Source: Methanocalculus taiwanensis
Lineage (GTDB): Archaea > Halobacteriota > Methanomicrobia > Methanomicrobiales > Methanocorpusculaceae
Assembly (NCBI RefSeq): GCF_024372745.1
Contig: NZ_VOTZ01000001.1
Span: 146,122 to 210,121 of the forward strand
Reading direction: 5' to 3'
DNA: 64,000 bases
The position numbers and the translations under genes are program-made. The notes below the pieces were generated by a model. That model had not been told where the DNA came from and ran no database searches. It worked only from the letters and a program-made list of their open reading frames with translations. Of this stretch, positions 25,203 to 33,262 are shown piece by piece. Numbering within the stretch: the stretch's first letter is position 1; each line of letters starts with the position of its first letter.

Positions 25203-26867
25203 ATGCGACAATTGAATGCACTGCTACTCCCGGTGATCATCCTTGCCGTATGCATCTGCGGATGCATTGGAGGATCAGATGAAGATACCGGCAATCAGCG
25301 TGAGATGAACCGGATACTGGACGAATCGATCACCTCGATCAACGAAGAGCTTGTGAGTATCTCCCTGGCAACCGGTGAGAATGCAGATCAGCTCGCCGCA
25401 CTCGGGCTCGATCATCCGGAAGCGCTGAACTTCCTGAAGCAAACGCTCCAAAATTTTGCGTATGCCCACTCCTCGGTTGTGATCTCACCTGATGGAATTG
25501 TCATCGCCGCCGTTCCTGAGCAGTATGCCGATCTTGCCGGCCTGGATTGGGCATACCAGCCGGAGGTTGAACGGGCAAACACCGAACAGGCCAGCATCGT
25601 CTCCGAAGTCTTCTGGCTTGTCGAGGGGTTCTATGGGATCTCGCAGAGTAGCCCAATCTTTACTGCCGATGGAGAGTATCTCGGCTATACCGACATCACC
25701 TACCAGCCCGATCAGATGATCTCGCGGCAGATAGACCCGATCCTTACCAAAACACCCTATGATATCTGGGTTGCTGAGACAGGCGGACGGGTCATTTATG
25801 ATACAACCGCAGAAGAGATCGGGAGGAACCTTTTCACTGATCCCGCATACCAGGAACCCGGACTTCAGGAGGCATTCCAGAAAATCGTCTCCCAGCCTGG
25901 CGGAGAGACCACCTACACATTCTGGGATTTGAACTGGCAGCACCAGGTGACAAAAACAGCCATCTGGGGAACTGCCGGAGTTCATGGAGCCGAATGGCGG
26001 GTTGTGATCACACAGAGCGAGGGCGATGAGAGGATCGGTGAAAGCGGAGATCGGATCACGCCCCGGACCGAAGAAGAGATCGATGCCATGAAGCGCTTTG
26101 TTGAAGAAGCTGCTGCATATGCCCGTGAACACGGACAGGAGGCGGCGCTTGCAGAGTTCAATAACCAGAGTGGATCCTTTGTCAGGGGGGAGCTCTACAT
26201 CTTCTCCTATGCAGATGACGGCACCTGCCTTGCCCTTCCCTTCCAGCCGGGGCTCGTTGGGGAGAGCCGTCTTGCCAATGCTGATCCAAACGGGGTCCTC
26301 TATATTGCCGAGATGGCGAGAAAAGCCGGAAACGGGGGAGGAGCAGTGTATTATATCTATCCAAACCCGGAACATGACTTCCAAAACGAGCTGAAACTCT
26401 CCTACGTGCTCCCTGTCGATGATACCTGGTTTGTCGGATCAGGGATCTATCTTTCCGCTGTCAGGGGAGAATTCCAGGAGGCCGATCGCGATGAACTGGT
26501 GCTTCGTGTCCACCATGCAAGGGACTATGCCGCAGAGCATGGGAAAGAGAACGCTCTTGCGGCATTCAATGACCAGAAAGGCGAGTTCGGGCTCGGCGAC
26601 TCCTATATCTTCGCATATGGGTTTGATGGCACCACCCTTGCCCTCCCCTACCAGCCTGAATTGATCGGTTCAAAGCGGCTTGATTTTAAGGACACATACG
26701 GGGTCAATGCAATCGAATGGGAGATTGAAACCGCAAAGGAGGGCGGCGGGTTTGTCTATGTCACCTATACAAGCCCTGCAACCGGCATTGAGAGCTTAAA
26801 ACTCTGTTATGTTGTCCCAGCCGGTCCTGACTGGCTCGTCGGATCCGGGATCTACGCAGGTGCATGA
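25203..26867 (+). CDS. Lipoprotein with three Cache-type sensor domains
   Basis: About 554 residues. The signal LLLPVIILAVCICGC ends in a lipobox-like CICGC, so the protein is probably anchored outside the membrane. Residues 40-280 resemble a double Cache (dCache) ligand-binding domain (VVISPDGIVIAAVPEQYADLAG and WVAETGGRVIYDT). Two tandem single Cache_2 repeats follow, each starting AxxYAxEHGxExALxxFN and ending in a DWLVGSGIY-like string. No kinase, methyl-acceptor or cyclase domain is attached. It may bind a small ligand and pass it to a partner protein. It stands alone between divergently or convergently placed genes. Confidence 0.75.
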   Translation: MRQLNALLLPVIILAVCICGCIGGSDEDTGNQREMNRILDESITSINEELVSISLATGENADQLAALGLDHPEALNFLKQTLQNFAYAHSSVVISPDGIVIAAVPEQYADLAGLDWAYQPEVERANTEQASIVSEVFWLVEGFYGISQSSPIFTADGEYLGYTDITYQPDQMISRQIDPILTKTPYDIWVAETGGRVIYDTTAEEIGRNLFTDPAYQEPGLQEAFQKIVSQPGGETTYTFWDLNWQHQVTKTAIWGTAGVHGAEWRVVITQSEGDERIGESGDRITPRTEEEIDAMKRFVEEAAAYAREHGQEAALAEFNNQSGSFVRGELYIFSYADDGTCLALPFQPGLVGESRLANADPNGVLYIAEMARKAGNGGGAVYYIYPNPEHDFQNELKLSYVLPVDDTWFVGSGIYLSAVRGEFQEADRDELVLRVHHARDYAAEHGKENALAAFNDQKGEFGLGDSYIFAYGFDGTTLALPYQPELIGSKRLDFKDTYGVNAIEWEIETAKEGGGFVYVTYTSPATGIESLKLCYVVPAGPDWLVGSGIYAGA

Positions 26868-26877
26868 GAGGAGGGGG

Positions 26878-28074
26878 CTAAAACCCCACCTCTATCAACC
26901 CTTCTGACACACCGGTGATCGACTCGCCGCCGCCGGGCCTGACCAGGAAGGTGTTCTCCACACCAACCATCCCGATACCGGATATCCCGATCTTCGGTTC
27001 AAGAGCGATTGCCATCCCGACAACGAGCGGCTCATCAAACCCGTCTGCTATCACCGGATATTCATCAACCTCAAGGCCGACACCATGGCCGAGGAACGGA
27101 ACCTGCCGCCCTGCATATCCCATGAAATCCCTTCGGTATTCACCAGGAATATCCGCAATCACCCTCCTGTAGAGATCTGAGGGGAGTACACCGGGGCGGA
27201 GGAGAGCAGCCATCTCCTGCTGGATTGCGAGGCATGTCCGGTGTGCCGCAACCGCCCTCTCCGGGAGGGGGGCGCCGAACTGGTAAACAACTGTTTTATC
27301 GGTATGGTAGCCTCCATACCCGCACCCGACATCGAGGAAGACAAGATCGCCTTTCCTCAGCTTCCGATCACGCGATCCAAGGAGCGGTACTGCGGCCGAC
27401 AGACCCGCTGCCCCGCCGGGTCCGTTGAACGAGGTAGGGGCAATTGAATGTGCTCCAAATGCAATCTGGCCAAGCACGATCTCATTGCCAAACATCGAGA
27501 ACCTGACGATCCCGTGATGCCCCTCATTTATAAGCGCCGTGTGGAGCTCGCACCCCAGATCTGCCTCACTCATCCCTTCGCGGAGGAGTTCTGGAACGAT
27601 ATCGTCGAGGACATGCCTGTGGATCTCACCCGACTTTCTCATGAGATCGATCTCATACCTGCTCTTCTCTGCCCTGACATACGCAATCTGCCGATCGAGA
27701 GAAACAAAGCTCTTGACGGGAATGTGCTTTCTGAATCGTTCAATATGGGCGAGGGGTACCAGTTCGGCCTCGATATGGCAGATTTTTGGGATCGTCCCCA
27801 TCTCTTTTGCCACATCCCGGAAACTCTGCATAGGACGGATAGCCGGGAAGAGGGATTCATCACGTGCCCTCTCAAAGCTTCTTCTCACCCAGTATATCGG
27901 ATCGCCATCGCGGGGTATGAGGAGGACGCCGTCCTGCATGGTGCCGCAGAAGTAGTACTGGTTGATCCTTCCAAAGATTGCAGCCATCTCCCAATCCGGA
28001 AAATCTCTCTCCATCCGCCGACGGAAACGGGTTAGGCGGTCTCTCTCTTCTGATACCGGAACCTTCGCCTGCAT
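26878..28074 (-). CDS. M24 family metallopeptidase (Xaa-Pro aminopeptidase-like)
   Basis: About 398 residues: creatinase-like N-terminal domain (1-155) and pita-bread catalytic domain. All five metal ligands are visible: the two Asp in VFLDVGCGYGGYHTDKT, His in FLGHGVGLEVDEYP, and the two Glu in IALEPKIG and GVENTFLV. It should cleave an N-terminal residue from peptides, often before Pro. The gene ends ten bases past the stop of the convergent Cache lipoprotein gene. Confidence 0.9.
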   Translation of the reverse strand: MQAKVPVSEERDRLTRFRRRMERDFPDWEMAAIFGRINQYYFCGTMQDGVLLIPRDGDPIYWVRRSFERARDESLFPAIRPMQSFRDVAKEMGTIPKICHIEAELVPLAHIERFRKHIPVKSFVSLDRQIAYVRAEKSRYEIDLMRKSGEIHRHVLDDIVPELLREGMSEADLGCELHTALINEGHHGIVRFSMFGNEIVLGQIAFGAHSIAPTSFNGPGGAAGLSAAVPLLGSRDRKLRKGDLVFLDVGCGYGGYHTDKTVVYQFGAPLPERAVAAHRTCLAIQQEMAALLRPGVLPSDLYRRVIADIPGEYRRDFMGYAGRQVPFLGHGVGLEVDEYPVIADGFDEPLVVGMAIALEPKIGISGIGMVGVENTFLVRPGGGESITGVSEGLIEVGF

Positions 28075-28197
28075 GGAGGTACTGTTTGTGGGGCGACTAC
28101 TTCAGTCTCACGCCGGATGTGATTTGGATCTCCCGCTGAATCCTCTTTTATGGCGGTAAAGGTGGAAAAAGAGAGGTATTTGTAGAAGATGGTGAAA

Positions 28198-28761
28198 TCA
28201 GATCATCCTGAGGCATTCGTGGGTGCTGAATATCGAAACCCCGATCGCCGCCATATCCCGGAGATTTGCCTCATGAATCTCCGGTGTTGCCGCCGCGACG
28301 GCATCTGAAACGATGACCGTATCGTACCCATACGCCATCGCATCAAAAACTGTAGTCCTGATGCAGTTTGGTGTCTGTATCCCGACGACAACGAGCCTTC
28401 CGACATCAAGGGATCTGAGGAGGAGATCCAGATCGGTGCCGAGGAAACCACTCATCCGCGTCTTTGAGAGGATATGCTCGCCGGGAACCGGGGCAATTTC
28501 ATCGATCACCTCTGCTCCTTTTGTCCCGGCAACTGCAAACGGGGTTTTCGCAAAGATCTCTCTCCTGAAAAACTCGACATCGGATCCTTCGGGCCGGTGA
28601 ATTCGGAGGATATGGATCACCGGAAGCTTTTTATTCCGGAAATGGTTCAGGATGGACCGGATGGGAGAAATAATCGCATCCGCCCCTGCAACACGAAGAA
28701 TGGCGGGATCCCCCACGAAATCGTTCTGCATATCGATGATGATAAGCGCAGTCTTCTTCAT
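28198..28761 (-). CDS. Isochorismatase-fold cysteine hydrolase
   Basis: About 187 residues. The Asp-Lys-Cys triad is present: ALIIIDMQNDFVGD, ILSKTRMSGFLGTDL and VGIQTPNCIRTTVFDAMAYGYD. Typical members are nicotinamidases and related amide hydrolases; the substrate here is not clear. The ATG at 28761 is chosen over an upstream extension to 28914, which is not conserved. It is divergent from the gene at 28862. Confidence 0.88.
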   Translation of the reverse strand: MKKTALIIIDMQNDFVGDPAILRVAGADAIISPIRSILNHFRNKKLPVIHILRIHRPEGSDVEFFRREIFAKTPFAVAGTKGAEVIDEIAPVPGEHILSKTRMSGFLGTDLDLLLRSLDVGRLVVVGIQTPNCIRTTVFDAMAYGYDTVIVSDAVAAATPEIHEANLRDMAAIGVSIFSTHECLRMI

Positions 28762-28861
28762 GATGCCTGATCTTGTGAAGGATTTTAGATTAGGCTTTTG
28801 GATCAACTCCGGCATCTTGATGTGGTGGAGGGTTAGAGAGAATACCAGTGATGGATCTGTG

Positions 28862-29473
28862 ATGACGGGGGAGGCTGTAAACGAGGAGAACCAGGATATC
28901 ATAGACGAGATCAAAGAGACATTCCATGGAACACAGGTGATCGATTTTGCCTATGAGTATGACTGCACCACCACACGGGGTGTCCGCCTCTGGTTTTCAA
29001 GCCTACGTATGAGAACTATCCATGCACTCCCGATCTCCTTTGATTGCGGCGGTTTCTGCATCGAGGATGGGAGTGACCTCGGGGAGGGTGGGATTGCCCT
29101 GTTGATTCGGGGGAGCAGGTACAGCCCGGATTCTGAGGCAGCAATCGACCAGATTGACACGGTGATCAGAAAGGACATGATAACATTATTTAATGGGGCA
29201 ACAATCGTCGATATCGACGGACTCACGTACGGCGATATCCCGTGCCTCGAGCAGGATGGGATCGCATTCTATCCATTAAAAGCAGATGTGATTCATTGCA
29301 GGACGCCTGAAGGAATTCCATTCCTCTTCAGATCAGAAGGGTTCTGCAAGACAAATCCGGTACACAGGATAAAAGCCTGGATCTCCTTTGACGCCCTGCT
29401 AATGGTAGATAGCGGCGGCGGCTGCGAGCTCGTCTCCGATGAATTCTTCAACGAATGCGTGCATAGAGCATAA
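28862..29473 (+). CDS. Hypothetical protein
   Basis: About 203 residues, predicted soluble. Acidic N-terminus (EENQDIIDEIKETFHG), mixed alpha/beta sequence and several cysteines, none in a recognised motif. I do not recognise the family. The frame extends upstream to 28652, but that part lies inside the divergent isochorismatase-fold gene, so the ATG at 28862 is more likely. The gene lies 68 bases before GAPDH on the same strand. Confidence 0.55.
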   Translation: MTGEAVNEENQDIIDEIKETFHGTQVIDFAYEYDCTTTRGVRLWFSSLRMRTIHALPISFDCGGFCIEDGSDLGEGGIALLIRGSRYSPDSEAAIDQIDTVIRKDMITLFNGATIVDIDGLTYGDIPCLEQDGIAFYPLKADVIHCRTPEGIPFLFRSEGFCKTNPVHRIKAWISFDALLMVDSGGGCELVSDEFFNECVHRA

Positions 29474-29541
29474 TTGCCCCTCGTCCTGATAGATCCCAAA
29501 ATCCAATATGTGGTACTTTAATATTTTCAGAACCAGTATGG

Positions 29542-30570
29542 ATGAATATGATCAGGGTTGCGATCAACGGGTATGGTACAATCGGCAAGCGTGTTGCCGA
29601 TGCAGTAACCTGCCAGCCGGATATGACAATCGTCGGGGTATCGAAGACAAAGCCGTCAGCCGAGGCATACATTGCAAAGGCACGGAATTTTCCCCTGTAT
29701 ATAGCGGATCTCTCGAAGAAGGAGGAATTTGATAAAGCAGGTATTCCGGTCGCCGGATCAGTCGGGGATATGCTCGCCGCCTGCGATATCGTCGTCGATG
29801 CGACACCCGGCGGCATCGGGGCAAAGAACCGCGCACTCTATGAGAAGGCGGGAGTAAAGGCGATATGGCAGGGTGGTGAGGATCACGACGTGGCAGGCTT
29901 CTCATTCTCCTCTTCATGTAACTATTCAGACGCAATCGGGAGAGACTATGCCCGCGTCGTCTCCTGCAATACAACGGGACTCTGCCGGATCATCAAACTC
30001 GTGGACAGCGAGTACGGCGTCAGAAAGGTGCGGGCAACGATGATACGCCGCGGCGGCGATCCCGGCGATATCAAGCGTGGCCCAATCGACGCGATCGTCT
30101 TAAATCCCGTCACGATCCCCTCTCACCATGGCCCCGATGTCCAGTCTGTACTTCCTGAGATCAAAATCACTACCACTGCCCTCATCGTCCCCACCACGAT
30201 GATGCATATGCATGTTGTACAGATGGATCTGAAACAGCCGGGGACAAGGGAGCGGATCATCGAACTCATCAGCAAAAATCCACGGATAGGTCTTGTCAGG
30301 AAAGCAACCGGGATCACTTCGACGGCTGAACTAAAGGAGTATGTGATGGATCTTGGGCGGCCGAGATCGGATCTCTGGGAGAACGGAGTCTTTGAGGGAT
30401 CGATCTCAGTGGACGAAGACGATCTCTGCCTCTTCCAGGCGATCCACCAGGAGGCGGATGTTGTTGTTGAGACGATCGACTGTATCCGGGCGATGATGGG
30501 AACGATTACTATTCCGGAAGAGTCTATCGCACTGACAAACCACTCTCTGGGATTCTCGCCTATCCGGTGA
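29542..30570 (+). CDS. gap: Type II (archaeal) glyceraldehyde-3-phosphate dehydrogenase
   Basis: About 342 residues (340 if the second ATG at 29548 is used). IRVAINGYGTIGKRVADAV is the NAD(P)-binding start, DATPGGIGAKNR and the catalytic Cys in VVSCNTTGLCR follow, with RRGGDPGDIKRGPIDAI and TTMMHMHVVQ of the archaeal class. It makes 1,3-bisphosphoglycerate or runs in reverse in gluconeogenesis, the main direction in methanogens. Monocistronic by spacing. Confidence 0.96.
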   Translation: MNMIRVAINGYGTIGKRVADAVTCQPDMTIVGVSKTKPSAEAYIAKARNFPLYIADLSKKEEFDKAGIPVAGSVGDMLAACDIVVDATPGGIGAKNRALYEKAGVKAIWQGGEDHDVAGFSFSSSCNYSDAIGRDYARVVSCNTTGLCRIIKLVDSEYGVRKVRATMIRRGGDPGDIKRGPIDAIVLNPVTIPSHHGPDVQSVLPEIKITTTALIVPTTMMHMHVVQMDLKQPGTRERIIELISKNPRIGLVRKATGITSTAELKEYVMDLGRPRSDLWENGVFEGSISVDEDDLCLFQAIHQEADVVVETIDCIRAMMGTITIPEESIALTNHSLGFSPIR

Positions 30571-30728
30571 GTCAGAAGGGTGCCAGGGAAATAGCCACCC
30601 ATCGTCCTTTTTACTTCGAACATGAGCAGGAAAGGATTGCATGATTGCATATGAGACGTGAGCGGAGGTTCTGGTTGCGCTCCTTTCTTCCCACCATCTT
30701 AAACACCTCTGAAAGACAATAGTATGCT

Positions 30729-31685
30729 ATGGATCCATATGATCTCGTGGCACGGAATACCGTTGAAATCGTCACGGAAGAGGAGCTTCGGAGTACCCTG
30801 GGTCAGCCGGTAAAACGGGTCTATGCCGGATACGAGCCATCAGGGGAGATCCATCTCGGCCACCTCGTTACCATCAATAAGCTGATTGATATGAAAGAGG
30901 CGGGGTTCCATGTGATCGTCCTCTTAGCAGATCTCCATGCCTTCCTCAACCGGAAAGGCACACTGGAAGAGGTCAGGGAGCTCGCCGAATATAACCGGGC
31001 ATGCATTGAGGCGGTCGGCCTGAAGGGTGCTGAGTTTGTGATCGGAACCGATCTCCAGCTGAACCCCGAGTACGAGCTCAATGTGCTCGAGCTCTCACAG
31101 CAGGTGACACTGAACCGGGCAAAGCGGAGCATGGATGAGGTGGGACGGACCATGGAGAGCCCGACAGTGTCGCAGATGGTATACCCGATCATGCAGATGG
31201 TCGATATCGCCGCACTGAATGTCGATGCAGCGGTCGGTGGGATCGATCAACGCAAGATCCATATGCTCGCCCGCGAACACCTGGGTGCCATCGGAATTAA
31301 ACCACCTGTCTGTGTCCATACCCCTATCGTGCAGGGGCTTGACGGCAAGAAGATGTCCTCATCAGCAGGGAACGTCGTCTCTGTTGCAGATTCCGAAGAT
31401 GAGATCAGAAAGAAGATCAAAAAGGCCTTCTGCCCCCCTGAGACAGCGGAAAACCCGATCATCGAGATCTTTTGCCATCATATCTTCCCACGGCTCGGAA
31501 AAGTGGAGATCAGGCGGCCCGAAAAATATGGCGGTAACCGTGAGTTTGATTCATTTGCCTCACTCGAAGCTGCCTATGCGGCAGGAGAGGTTCACGCGAT
31601 GGATCTGAAGAATGCCTGTGCGGAAGGGCTCGTCGAAGTGCTCGCTCCCGCATACGAGTTCATCATGAGCTGCAAGCGGGGATAG
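30729..31685 (+). CDS. tyrS: Tyrosine-tRNA ligase
   Basis: About 318 residues, the compact archaeal TyrRS. Class I signatures: YEPSGEIHLGHLVT (HIGH) and GKKMSSSAGN (KMSKS). YAGYEPSG and QMVYPIMQMVDI are archaeal-type tyrosine pocket strings. It is followed eight bases later by rio1 and then the KH-domain gene, so the three may form an operon. Confidence 0.96.
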   Translation: MDPYDLVARNTVEIVTEEELRSTLGQPVKRVYAGYEPSGEIHLGHLVTINKLIDMKEAGFHVIVLLADLHAFLNRKGTLEEVRELAEYNRACIEAVGLKGAEFVIGTDLQLNPEYELNVLELSQQVTLNRAKRSMDEVGRTMESPTVSQMVYPIMQMVDIAALNVDAAVGGIDQRKIHMLAREHLGAIGIKPPVCVHTPIVQGLDGKKMSSSAGNVVSVADSEDEIRKKIKKAFCPPETAENPIIEIFCHHIFPRLGKVEIRRPEKYGGNREFDSFASLEAAYAAGEVHAMDLKNACAEGLVEVLAPAYEFIMSCKRG

Positions 31686-31692
31686 GCACAGT

Positions 31693-32499
31693 ATGGGGAG
31701 ACGGGGAGAAGAGACAAAGAAGACCGATGACCGGATAGAGGCGCTCGATCGTGAGCTCTCCCGGCTTGGGATTAGGATCCGTGATGCTGACCAGCGGAAG
31801 GTCCTCGACGAGGTCTTTGATGAAGTCACCCTCCATGCACTATACAAACTCGCAAATAAAAAGGTGATCACCGCTGTCGGGGGATCTCTATCTACCGGAA
31901 AAGAGGCGAATGTCTTCTCTGCCGGATGCGGGGAGGGTAAAGACTGTGTCATCAAGATATACCGTATACGGACCGGGAACTTCAATGCAATGGGCGACTA
32001 TATCCTCGGTGATCCGCGGTTTTCCAATATAAGGAAGACGAAGAAGGATATCATCTTTGCCTGGACAAAAAAGGAGTATTCGAACCTCTCCCGCGCAACC
32101 GAAGCCGGACTGCCAGTTCCTCTCCCGATTGCCTTTGATCGGAATATCCTGATCATGGAGTTCCTCGGTGAAGGCGGGATCCCCTATCCCCAGCTCAGGC
32201 TTGATCCCCCGGCAGATCCAGAGAGAGCATACGAGGAGATCCTTGATCTGATCACCCGTCTCTACCAGAAGGCACGGCTAATCCACGGGGACCTCTCAGA
32301 ATACAATATCCTAAGCGGTGGTGATCGGCTCTGGCTGATCGATATGGGCCAGGCAGTGACACCGGATCACCCCTCTGCCCACCGGTTCCTCTTCAGGGAC
32401 ATCAAAAACATCAACAGGTATTTTGGGAACCGATGCACCATACTCGATGAACACGATATCCTCAAGGGGATCGTCGGTGAAGACTTCTTCACACCATAA
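31693..32499 (+). CDS. rio1: RIO1-type serine protein kinase
   Basis: About 268 residues. Rio1 signatures: STGKEANVFSA in the P-loop position, CVIKIYRI with the ATP-anchoring Lys, catalytic HGDLSEYNIL and metal-binding LIDMGQAV. It acts in maturation of the small ribosomal subunit. The adjacent KH-domain gene (19 bases later) is the archaeal Dim2/Pno1 partner, a conserved pairing that fits ribosome assembly. Confidence 0.95.
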   Translation: MGRRGEETKKTDDRIEALDRELSRLGIRIRDADQRKVLDEVFDEVTLHALYKLANKKVITAVGGSLSTGKEANVFSAGCGEGKDCVIKIYRIRTGNFNAMGDYILGDPRFSNIRKTKKDIIFAWTKKEYSNLSRATEAGLPVPLPIAFDRNILIMEFLGEGGIPYPQLRLDPPADPERAYEEILDLITRLYQKARLIHGDLSEYNILSGGDRLWLIDMGQAVTPDHPSAHRFLFRDIKNINRYFGNRCTILDEHDILKGIVGEDFFTP

Positions 32500-32518
32500 T
32501 CACAACAGAGAACCAGCT

Positions 32519-33061
32519 ATGACAATGCAGGAACTGAAAGTGGCATCCGATCGGATCGGGGTCATTATTGGAAAAGGCGGTGCAACCCGCAAGGCAATCG
32601 AAGAGAAGGCCGAGGTTGCGATCACAATCGACAGCAATGAAGGACTCGTCACAATCGAGGGAGAGGATGCTCTCGGAGTCCTCAGGGCAACCGAGGTTAT
32701 CCGGGCTCTTGGGCGCGGATTTTCTCCGGAACGTGCCTTCAGGCTCTTTGAGGATGAGGATATCCTCCTTGATATCATCGATCTCTCAAATGTTGCCGAT
32801 ACACCCCAGAAGATGAACCGGATCCGGGGACGGATCATCGGCCGTGACGGAAAGGCCCGTGGACAGATTGAAAATATGACCCAGACCTATATCTCGATCT
32901 ATGGAAAGACCGTCGGGATCATCGGTCTCCCTGAGCCTGTCCAGACCGCACGCAAAGGGATCGAGATGCTTGTCGAGGGATCCGATCATGCCAATGTCTT
33001 CGCATTCCTTGACCGTAGGAAGAAAGAGGCGAAAGAAGATCTGATCAGTTACTATTACTGA
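32519..33061 (+). CDS. KH domain protein (Dim2/Pno1-like)
   Basis: About 180 residues with two KH domains: DRIGVIIGKGGATRKAIEEK in the first and RGRIIGRDGKARGQIENMT in the second, each with the GxxG loop. Homologues (Pno1/Dim2 in eukaryotes) bind the 3' end of pre-16S rRNA together with Rio1 and Nob1. The ATG at 32519 is preferred to the longer frame from 32423, which lies inside rio1. Confidence 0.92.
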   Translation: MTMQELKVASDRIGVIIGKGGATRKAIEEKAEVAITIDSNEGLVTIEGEDALGVLRATEVIRALGRGFSPERAFRLFEDEDILLDIIDLSNVADTPQKMNRIRGRIIGRDGKARGQIENMTQTYISIYGKTVGIIGLPEPVQTARKGIEMLVEGSDHANVFAFLDRRKKEAKEDLISYYY

Positions 33062-33239
33062 TCAGAATACATAACCGGTAGTACTATCACCATATCAGAT
33101 AGCTGACAATCCCGGGCTGATAATGAAAAATAATGTGTTATTCCAGTTTATATCGGAAATAAAGCTTCCTGGAGAAGTTTTCTGGGAATTCCAAAATCCC
33201 ATAATAAATCTTTTGATGTGATCGGTGTGCATAGAGAGG

Positions 33240-33262
33240 TTTCCAATGGAAATAAAGGGGTT
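33240..33262 (+). other. ORB-like element at the 5' end of hel308
   Basis: TTTCCAATGGAAATAAAGGGG followed by TT. It matches the origin recognition boxes found at 36930-38200 almost base for base, particularly the one at 38179 (CTCCAATGGAAATAGTGGGG). It ends one base before the likely GTG start of hel308, and its G-run could also serve as the ribosome binding site. Confidence 0.6.

Noticed and set aside
25485..26384. 299-codon minus-strand frame opposite the Cache lipoprotein
   Set aside because: A shadow of the real gene. The plus strand has a signal peptide and repeated domains.
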